From: a virus
Length of the DNA: 30,792 nt
Virus record (IMG/VR): IMGVR_UViG_3300027782_000252
Coordinates: 1-30,792 of that record
Reading direction: 5' to 3' (one strand)
A model generated the notes under the pieces. It was not told the origin of the DNA and searched no databases. It worked only from the letters and a program-made list of their open reading frames with translations. Positions 25,005 to 30,792 of this stretch are shown piece by piece (within the stretch, counting starts at the first letter, position 1; each line of letters starts with the position of its first letter). The position numbers and the translations under genes were made by a program.

Positions 25005-25834
25005 ATCAAATAGATCAAGATTATAAAAATTTTATAGTTGAAATAATAAGAGAATTTGATTATGAGTGTGCACCTCGTCAATTAAAAATTTATGAAAAAT
25101 TAAATCATTCTTTTCAAATTGATATGAATTTGCCAATCATAAGTATTAGAGAAAGAAATTTAAATTATAGTTTTATGTTTGGCGAAGCAGCATGGATATT
25201 AGATGGTAGAAATGATCTTTTAACTATTTCAAAGTATATGAAAAATATAAAAAGATTTAGTGATGATGGTGTAACTTTCTTCGGAGCTTATGGTCCTAAA
25301 ATTATAACTCAAATAAGTTATATTATAGATACACTTAAAAAAGATAAAGATTCAAGACAAGCGGTACTTACTATATGGAGAGAGAATCCTAGATCAAGTA
25401 AAGATATTCCATGTACTGTAGCTATGCAATTCTTTTTAAGACCTAGAGGTGATGAATTATATTTACATTGTATAACTACAATGAGAAGTAACGATGTATG
25501 GTTAGGTCTTCCTTACGATAGTTTTAATTTTAGTGCAATCAGTTTCGTAATCGCTTGTCATTTAAATAATTTAGGAATTCAATGTAAGTTAGGAAAATTA
25601 TATATAAACGCAGGTAGTCGTCATCTATACGATACAAATTTAAAAGATGCTAATATCGTAAGAGCAGGAATTCAAAACTATGAGTGTGATTTTTCTTTTA
25701 ATGATTTACTTGAAAAGTATAAATTAAATCCTATGAGAATAGTAGAAACTTTATATCAAGCTGCTGATATAAAAATAGGAAAAGAAGATGGACTTACTCT
25801 TTCTGATAAGTTACAAATAATTAAAAATGGATAA
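25001..25834 (+). CDS. Thymidylate-synthase-family enzyme, predicted dCMP hydroxymethylase
   Basis: This 277-aa protein has the TS fold landmarks: E62 in GEAAWILDG, DSRQAVLTIW (117-126), catalytic Cys C138 in IPCTVAMQFF (classical TS has PPCH), RSNDVWLGLPYD (162-173), and H207/Y209 in GSRHLYD. The residue after the aromatic in GLPY is D173, where thymidylate synthases carry Asn (L. casei N229). Asp here is the established mark of enzymes acting on dCMP, as in T4 dCMP hydroxymethylase (D179). The loop that reads IW in classical TS is FF here (93-94), and the C-terminus ends KNG, without the TS closing hydrophobic residue. It likely makes 5-hydroxymethyl-dCMP; 5-methyl-dCMP is the alternative. 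Confidence 0.7.
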   Translation: MNQIDQDYKNFIVEIIREFDYECAPRQLKIYEKLNHSFQIDMNLPIISIRERNLNYSFMFGEAAWILDGRNDLLTISKYMKNIKRFSDDGVTFFGAYGPKIITQISYIIDTLKKDKDSRQAVLTIWRENPRSSKDIPCTVAMQFFLRPRGDELYLHCITTMRSNDVWLGLPYDSFNFSAISFVIACHLNNLGIQCKLGKLYINAGSRHLYDTNLKDANIVRAGIQNYECDFSFNDLLEKYKLNPMRIVETLYQAADIKIGKEDGLTLSDKLQIIKNG

Positions 25835-26309
25835 TTATAGAATTCCAAAAGATTGGTATTTTCTGAAAATGGCAAATCTAGTTTCAGAAAGAGGAACTTG
25901 TGCTAGAAGAAAAGTAGGTTGTGTTTTAATTAATGAAAGAGGACATGTTTTAGCTACTGGTTATAATGGAGGACCTGCTCATACTGAACATTGTATAGAT
26001 ACTCCATGTCCTGGTGCTCATTTAAAATCAGGTGAAGGTTTAGATATTTGTAAAGCTATTCACGCTGAACAGAACGCATTACTTCAATGTAGAAACGTAT
26101 ATGAAATAAAATATGTGTATACTACTCTTAGTCCTTGTATTCATTGTGTTAAACTTCTATTAAATACTTCAGCAGAAGGAATAATAACTTTTGAAAAATA
26201 TGTTGACTTTGATACAGTTGGAAAGTTTTGGATGGATAATGGCGGTCAATCTTGGGCTTACATTAATAAAGAAATTATATTAGGAAAATGTTCAAGTTCT
26301 CTGAATTAG
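25827..26309 (+). CDS. dCMP deaminase (zinc-dependent)
   Basis: A 160-aa protein with the deaminase zinc site HAE (H79/E81) and SPCIHC (C104/C107), the substrate loop TGYNGGP (44-50), and the extra Cys/His cluster HCIDTPCPGAH (55-65) characteristic of the ComEB/dCMP deaminase branch, which holds a second zinc. It converts dCMP to dUMP, feeding thymidylate synthesis. Beside a dCMP-acting TS homologue it competes for, or balances, the dCMP pool, as T4 deaminase and hydroxymethylase do. It overlaps both neighbours: 8 bases upstream and 22 bases into PolA. Confidence 0.9.
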   Translation: MDNYRIPKDWYFLKMANLVSERGTCARRKVGCVLINERGHVLATGYNGGPAHTEHCIDTPCPGAHLKSGEGLDICKAIHAEQNALLQCRNVYEIKYVYTTLSPCIHCVKLLLNTSAEGIITFEKYVDFDTVGKFWMDNGGQSWAYINKEIILGKCSSSLN

Positions 26310-28129
26310 AAAAATCAAATATTATAGCTATTGACACTGAAACACATGATCCTAATCTTAAATCTTTAGGACCAGGTGGTTTTAGAAAAGATGGTAAATT
26401 AGTTGGTATATCTATAGCCACAGATAGTGGTTATAATGAATATTTTCCAATTGCACACGAAGGTGGAGGAAATCTTAATAACGATCAAGTAGTTGATTTT
26501 ATTGACAAATTACTTAAATTAAAGAAAAAGCTCGTATTTGCTAATGCTTTATATGACATGGAGTGGCTAAATTCACACGATTCAAGATTGACCTTTACGA
26601 AGCACCATTCTATATATGATATACAAGCTATAGAGCACCTATTAGACGAAAACAAGCTTAAATACTCTCTTGAATCTTTAAGTCAATACTATTTAAAAAA
26701 ATCTAAATATGAAGCTGAATTAGAACAAGCTATACAATTTAACTTTGGTAAAAAAGCTAAAGTTAAAGAAAATTTATGGAAGTTACATGCAAATAGTGTA
26801 AGAGAATATGCTAAAGAAGATGCTTTACTTACACTTCAAATATTTCAAAAACAATTACCTAGAATAAAGACTGAAGACGTAGAGGATATAGTTAATTTTG
26901 AAATGAGATTAATACCTTGTCTTTTTGAAATAAGAAAACGTGGAGTAAGAATTGATCTTAAAAAAGCAGAGAAACTTTATTATGATTTAGAAAAAAAACA
27001 ACACTTACTTCAAGATCAGCTAAATAAAGTAGGAGGACATGATGTAAATATTTGGGCAAATGCATCATTAAAACAAGCATATGATAAGAATGAAATTAAA
27101 TATAATTTTACAGAAAAAGGAACTGCATCTTTCACTCAAGATTGGCTTGAGCAGCAAAATGATGGAATATCTAAAACTATTTTAGATATTAGAAAATTGG
27201 ATAAAATTAGAAATACTTTTATAAAGAATATGATTTTAGAGAAAGCTGTAGGAGGTCGTATTCATTGTCAATTTAATTCTATGGGAACTGTAACAGGTAG
27301 ATTTAGTTCTAGTAATCCTAATCTACAACAAGTACCTGCTAGAGACCCTGAGCTTGGGCCGTTGATCAGAAGTTTATTTATTCCAGAAGAAAATCAAGAC
27401 TGGTATTGCGCTGACTATTCTCAACAAGAACCTAGAGTATTAGTTCATTACGCTGTTATTAAAAATATGGAATCTGCTAAAAAAGTTCAAGAAGAATTTT
27501 TAACTAATGATCAAACTGACTTTCACGATATGGTTGCAAAAATGGCTAGTATCGAAAGAAAACAAGCTAAGACTATTAACTTAGGATTATTTTATGGAAT
27601 GGGTAATAAAAAATTAGCTAGGGAGTTAGGATTAGATGATGATTCAGCTTATGAATTATTTAACAAGTATCATACTAAAGTTCCTTTTGTTAAAGAATTA
27701 TCTAAACAAGTATCTCATGTTGCAAGTACAAGAGGTTATATTAAAACTTTATTAGGAAGAAAAAGAAGATTTGATAAATGGGAACCTAAAGATAGTTATG
27801 GTAATACAGCTTATTCAAAAGCAGAAGCTATGGAAAGATATCCTGATAGTGAATTAAAGAGAGCTTATACTCATACAGCTTTAAATGCTTTAATACAAGG
27901 TTCATCTGCTGATATTACTAAAGCAGCAATGCTTAAAATATATGAATCAGGTATTACAGATGAAATAGATATTAAATTAACTATACACGATGAACTTGAT
28001 TTCTCAGTTGATAAATCTAAACAAAAATGTTTTGAAGAAGCTATACAAATAATGAAAAACTGTGTAGATATTAAAGTGCCTCTAAAAATTGATGTAGAGA
28101 AAGGAGATAGTTGGGGCACTGCTAAATAA
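26288..28129 (+). CDS. polA: Family A DNA polymerase with 3'-5' proofreading domain
   Basis: A 613-aa polymerase without the 5'-3' nuclease domain. The exonuclease domain has Exo I DTET (16-19), Exo II ANALYDMEW and Exo III YAKEDALL, so proofreading should be active. The polymerase domain has TVTGRFSSSNPNLQQVP, motif A DYSQQEPR starting at D376 (usually DYSQIELR), motif B RKQAKTINLGLFYG and motif C HDE (567-569). L432 corresponds to E. coli Phe762. It replicates the phage genome and must accept modified dCTP if the upstream cluster works as proposed. The TAATG-type junction with the next gene keeps it in the same operon. Confidence 0.95.
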   Translation: MFKFSELEKSNIIAIDTETHDPNLKSLGPGGFRKDGKLVGISIATDSGYNEYFPIAHEGGGNLNNDQVVDFIDKLLKLKKKLVFANALYDMEWLNSHDSRLTFTKHHSIYDIQAIEHLLDENKLKYSLESLSQYYLKKSKYEAELEQAIQFNFGKKAKVKENLWKLHANSVREYAKEDALLTLQIFQKQLPRIKTEDVEDIVNFEMRLIPCLFEIRKRGVRIDLKKAEKLYYDLEKKQHLLQDQLNKVGGHDVNIWANASLKQAYDKNEIKYNFTEKGTASFTQDWLEQQNDGISKTILDIRKLDKIRNTFIKNMILEKAVGGRIHCQFNSMGTVTGRFSSSNPNLQQVPARDPELGPLIRSLFIPEENQDWYCADYSQQEPRVLVHYAVIKNMESAKKVQEEFLTNDQTDFHDMVAKMASIERKQAKTINLGLFYGMGNKKLARELGLDDDSAYELFNKYHTKVPFVKELSKQVSHVASTRGYIKTLLGRKRRFDKWEPKDSYGNTAYSKAEAMERYPDSELKRAYTHTALNALIQGSSADITKAAMLKIYESGITDEIDIKLTIHDELDFSVDKSKQKCFEEAIQIMKNCVDIKVPLKIDVEKGDSWGTAK

Positions 28130-29400
28130 TGAATATTGGATTTTTAGGATTAGGAAAATTAGGACTTCCAGTAGCTCTTGCTATAGAAGATAAAGGACAT
28201 AACGTTTGCGGAACGGATATTAGTCCAATTACATTAAAAGGAATAAGAACAAAAACCCTCCATTATAAAGAAGAAGGTGCTCAAGAACTATTAAATAAAT
28301 CGAATATTCAAATAAAAAACATTAGCGATATAGTCAAAGATTGTGATATAATTTTTGTCCCTATTCAAACTCCACATGAAGAAAAATACGAAGGTATTAC
28401 AAGAATACCTAAAGAAAGAGCTGATTTTAATTACGAACATTTAAGAAATGGATTAAGAAATTTAGCTATAGAAGCTATGTTTCATAAAAAAGAAATTGTT
28501 GTAATTATAATATCGACTGTTCTCCCGGGAACTATTCGTAGAGAGATAATGCCTGTATTAAATAATTATATTAAACTTTGTTATAATCCTTTCTTTATAG
28601 CAATGGGTACTACTATTCAAGATTTTTTAAATAGTGAAATTATATTATTTGGAGTTGAAAATGAAGAAGCAGCAAAAAAAGCTGAAGAATTTTATAAAAC
28701 AATTAATGATAAACCTTTTTTTAAAACCACATTAGAAAATGCTGAATTAATAAAAGTAGTTTATAATACTTTTATTTCAACTAAAATTTCTATGATTAAT
28801 ACAGTTATGGAAACATGTCATTATCTTCCTAACACTAATGTAGATGAAGTATCTAAAGCTCTTTCACTTTGTACAAATAGAATTGTAAGTAATAAATATT
28901 TACAAGGAGGAATGGGAGACGGAGGTGGTTGTCACCCTAGAGATAATATAGCTCTATCGTATCTTGCAAATAAATTAGATTTATCATTTAATTGGTATGA
29001 TATGATTATGAAACAACGTGAACATCAAACTGAATGGTTAGCAAAATTAATTATACAAAATAGAAATGGATTAGAAATAAATATTTTAGGTAAATCTTTT
29101 AAACCTGAAACTACTTTAACTTTAGGAAGTCCTTCATTACTTCTTAAAACTATTTTAGAAGAATATGGTATTACAATAAAAATTTGGGATCCATACGTTG
29201 ATGGCAATATAGAAAAAACAGCAAAAGAATATGGGTGGAATGATCGAGCACAATTATTTTTTATAGGAACTAAACATGAAGCTTTTCATCATTTTTATTT
29301 TCATAAAGATTCAGTAATCATTGATCCATTTAGGTACTTAAATCTTAAAGATGATGTTAAATATATACCAATAGGAATATGCAACCAAAAGATAGAATAG
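28129..29400 (+). CDS. UDP-glucose/UDP-ManNAc dehydrogenase-like protein with altered active site
   Basis: This 423-aa protein has the three-part nucleotide-sugar dehydrogenase layout: NAD Rossmann GFLGLGKLGLPVALAI (4-19), STVLPGT (129-135), K209/N213 in ELIKVVYN, catalytic Cys C268 with D272 in GGGCHPRDN, and the C-terminal GKSFKPETT segment. Cys, Lys, Asn, Asp and Thr of the active site are kept. The motif that reads NPEFxxEG in UDP-glucose dehydrogenases is NPFFIAMG here (153-160). Both glutamates (human E161, E165) are therefore replaced, by F155 and M159. The family oxidises UDP-sugar C6 twice with 2 NAD+; here the hydrolytic step may be lost or altered. It could supply the donor for the upstream glycosyltransferase-like protein. 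Confidence 0.82.
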   Translation: MNIGFLGLGKLGLPVALAIEDKGHNVCGTDISPITLKGIRTKTLHYKEEGAQELLNKSNIQIKNISDIVKDCDIIFVPIQTPHEEKYEGITRIPKERADFNYEHLRNGLRNLAIEAMFHKKEIVVIIISTVLPGTIRREIMPVLNNYIKLCYNPFFIAMGTTIQDFLNSEIILFGVENEEAAKKAEEFYKTINDKPFFKTTLENAELIKVVYNTFISTKISMINTVMETCHYLPNTNVDEVSKALSLCTNRIVSNKYLQGGMGDGGGCHPRDNIALSYLANKLDLSFNWYDMIMKQREHQTEWLAKLIIQNRNGLEINILGKSFKPETTLTLGSPSLLLKTILEEYGITIKIWDPYVDGNIEKTAKEYGWNDRAQLFFIGTKHEAFHHFYFHKDSVIIDPFRYLNLKDDVKYIPIGICNQKIE

Positions 29401-30149
29401 AACATATAAAAAATTGGATTTTTAATTATGTAACTGAAATGCCTAATCCAGCTAATTGTTTAGTTGTAGGTATATCAGGCGGAATTGATTCATCTGTAGT
29501 AAGTACCATATCAGCAATGACTGGACTTAAAACTTTACTTGTTTGTATGCCAATACATCAAAGACCTGAACAACATGATTTATCTATAGCACATAAAAAT
29601 TGGCTTACTAATAAATTTAAAAATGCTTATGGAGTTGAAGTTGATTTAACTTATACTTTTAATTCTTTTGAAAATACTTTAATTGATAGAAAATTTACAT
29701 CTCAACTAGGATTAGCTAATTCAAGAGCTAGATTAAGAATGATGTGTTTATATCAAATAGCTTCTTCTTGTAACGGAATAGTAGTTGGAACTGGAAATAA
29801 AATAGAAGATTTTGGTGTAGGATTCTTTACTAAATATGGAGACGGAGGAGTAGATGTATCTCCAATTGGCGATTGTTTAAAAACAGATGTATGGAAAATG
29901 GGTAAAGAGTTAGGAATATTAGAGGATATTATTATGGCAGATCCAACTGATGGGTTATGGTCAGATGGCAGAACAGACGTTGATCAACTAGGAATGAGCT
30001 ATAAAGAATTAGAAATAGCTATGCAAGATCCTTCTGATAAGAATTATACTAAATATTTAGAACTTAGAATTAAGAATTTACATAAGATGAAGTCAATCCC
30101 TGTATGTAAATTTGATGGAAAAACTACTCTGGAAACAGATAAGAAATAA
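29379..30149 (+). CDS. nadE: NAD synthetase, ammonia-dependent type
   Basis: A 256-aa protein with the N-type ATP pyrophosphatase P-loop SGGIDSS (33-39), the central NSRARLRMMCLYQIA helix, GTGNKIEDF, FTKYGDGGVDVSPIGD and KTDVWKMGKELG, all in NadE order. It amidates nicotinic acid adenine dinucleotide to NAD+ with ATP and ammonia; no glutaminase domain is present. Length matches the bacterial short NadE. It overlaps the dehydrogenase gene by 22 bases, suggesting coupled expression to supply NAD+. Countering host NAD-depleting defences is another reason a phage would carry it. Confidence 0.92.
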   Translation: MQPKDRIEHIKNWIFNYVTEMPNPANCLVVGISGGIDSSVVSTISAMTGLKTLLVCMPIHQRPEQHDLSIAHKNWLTNKFKNAYGVEVDLTYTFNSFENTLIDRKFTSQLGLANSRARLRMMCLYQIASSCNGIVVGTGNKIEDFGVGFFTKYGDGGVDVSPIGDCLKTDVWKMGKELGILEDIIMADPTDGLWSDGRTDVDQLGMSYKELEIAMQDPSDKNYTKYLELRIKNLHKMKSIPVCKFDGKTTLETDKK

Positions 30150-30513
30150 ATTAAATAATTTTTTTATTCAACGTATTGAAACTCAAATAGAACGAGGAAT
30201 CCCTGACGTTCATTATTGTGTAAATGGTGTATCAGGTTGGATTGAAGGTAAATATCTTAAAACTCCTAAAAGAGATAATACAAAAGTTAAATTAAAAATA
30301 ACCGTTGAACAATTAGCTTGGCATAGAACTTATAGTATATGTGGAGGTAAAGTTTTTATTTTAGTAAAGAAAGATAGAGAAGTTTATTTATTTGATGGTA
30401 AAGATGGAAATGATTTAGCAATAGGAGTATCTAAAGAAGAATTTGAAAAACGTGCACTTGCTAAAGATTGGAACACAATAAAGATAATATTGTCGCAAAA
30501 GAAATTAGAATAA
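30112..30513 (+). CDS. PD-(D/E)XK (VRR-NUC-like) nuclease
   Basis: A 133-aa protein with the VRR-NUC-style core: IERGIPDVHY (D32) followed by SGWIEGKYLK (E45-x-K47), then VEQLAWHRTYSICGGKVFIL, the Q-x3-H segment and closing strand usual for this nuclease group. It probably cuts branched or flap DNA. The first codons overlap NadE by 38 bases, so the true start may be somewhat later; two ATGs at the beginning (30112, 30115) are the only nearby choices. It is a second small PD-(D/E)XK enzyme in the window, distinct from the one in the lysis block. Confidence 0.75.
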   Translation: MMEKLLWKQIRNKLNNFFIQRIETQIERGIPDVHYCVNGVSGWIEGKYLKTPKRDNTKVKLKITVEQLAWHRTYSICGGKVFILVKKDREVYLFDGKDGNDLAIGVSKEEFEKRALAKDWNTIKIILSQKKLE

Positions 30514-30547
30514 AATATACTATAAGTAAATAAACAGAAAGGTAGAA

Positions 30548-30792
30548 ATGTCAAAAGAAGATATAATAAAGAAAATACAAAAGCTTTTGGCCGTATCTAA
30601 AGATAAAGGCGCTTCTGAAAATGAAGCTATGATGGCTGCAGATATAGTTCAAAAACTTTTACAAGCTCATAATTTATCTCTTGGAGAGATTAAAAATAAT
30701 GAGAGTGTAGAACCTATCAATAAAGAAAGTTACGAAGTTGAACGTGATACATGGAAAGGTTGGATACGAAACTCAACATCTAAACTTTATTA
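30548..30792 (+). CDS. DUF2786-like protein, N-terminal part (3' truncated by window)
   Basis: 81 codons are visible, open to the window end, preceded by a GAAAGGTAG ribosome site. The start, MSKEDIIKKIQKLLAVSKDK, followed by GASENEAMMAADIVQKLLQAH and NLSLGEI, is the helical DUF2786 signature (IxKLLALA...GATxNEAxxA...HNL). Function of that domain is unknown. An independent promoter in the 34-base gap before it is possible (TATACT/TATAAG at 30516-30526) but weak. Confidence 0.7.
   Translation, partial: MSKEDIIKKIQKLLAVSKDKGASENEAMMAADIVQKLLQAHNLSLGEIKNNESVEPINKESYEVERDTWKGWIRNSTSKLY

Noticed and set aside
25001-25834. Plain thymidylate synthase label
   Set aside because: The Asn-to-Asp change at D173, PCT for PCH and the non-TS C-terminus argue for a dCMP-acting enzyme, so I did not name it thyA.
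1-30792. tRNA genes, CRISPR arrays, insertion sequences, attachment sites
   Set aside because: No cloverleaf-like segment, spaced identical repeats, transposase or integrase motifs were seen. Gaps between genes are all under about 90 bases, which leaves little room.

Overview
The window reads as a segment of a tailed bacteriophage genome from a very AT-rich lineage. Genes are tightly packed with ATGA/TAATG junctions, almost all on the + strand, and their families are typical of marine phages: 2OG-Fe(II) oxygenases, a glycine-rich adhesin, family A DNA polymerase, MazG-like protein and a TS-like enzyme. The P22 gp10-like protein followed by three successively larger internal-protein candidates suggests a short-tailed (podovirus-like) virion. 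An AT-rich marine bacterium of the SAR11 type is a plausible host, but this is inference from composition and gene content only. No terminase, portal, capsid, RNA polymerase, integrase, tRNA or CRISPR was seen, so the window is only part of a genome.

Left block (1-12801, + strand) is structural. It holds the end of a tail protein, a 596-aa glycine-rich adhesin built from two tandem modules, four consecutive 2OG-Fe(II) oxygenase-like genes, a gp10-like tail/stabilisation protein, a GNAT acetyltransferase, a protein ending in a self-cleaving S74 chaperone domain, and two large unrecognised proteins (442 and 1160 aa) that are candidate ejection proteins. A lysis block follows (12798-14724): a small membrane protein, a PD-(D/E)XK nuclease, a T4-type lysozyme, a 3TM holin, and two small membrane or secreted proteins. 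One gene, a SNF2-family helicase (14721-16196), lies on the - strand between this half and the next.

Right block (16281-30792, + strand) is DNA metabolism. The replication genes are an SSB-like protein with an acidic tail ending in Phe, an archaeo-eukaryotic-type primase, a DEDDh exonuclease, a UvrD-like helicase and a proofreading PolA with Leu at the position of E. coli Phe762.

The most interesting feature is a compact set of genes at 21970-30149 that reads like a T4-style cytosine hypermodification pathway. It contains a MazG-like pyrophosphohydrolase (candidate dCTPase), a GT-B-like protein (candidate DNA glycosyltransferase), a dNMP kinase, a TS-family enzyme carrying the Asn-to-Asp change that marks dCMP-acting enzymes, and a dCMP deaminase. 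Just beyond PolA come a UDP-glucose-dehydrogenase-like protein with an altered active site and, overlapping it, NAD synthetase. Together they could make 5-hydroxymethyl-dCMP, phosphorylate it, polymerise it and glycosylate it with a sugar from a phage-modified nucleotide-sugar pool. A C5-cytosine methyltransferase at the head of the set is hard to reconcile with fully C5-substituted cytosine and deserves attention.
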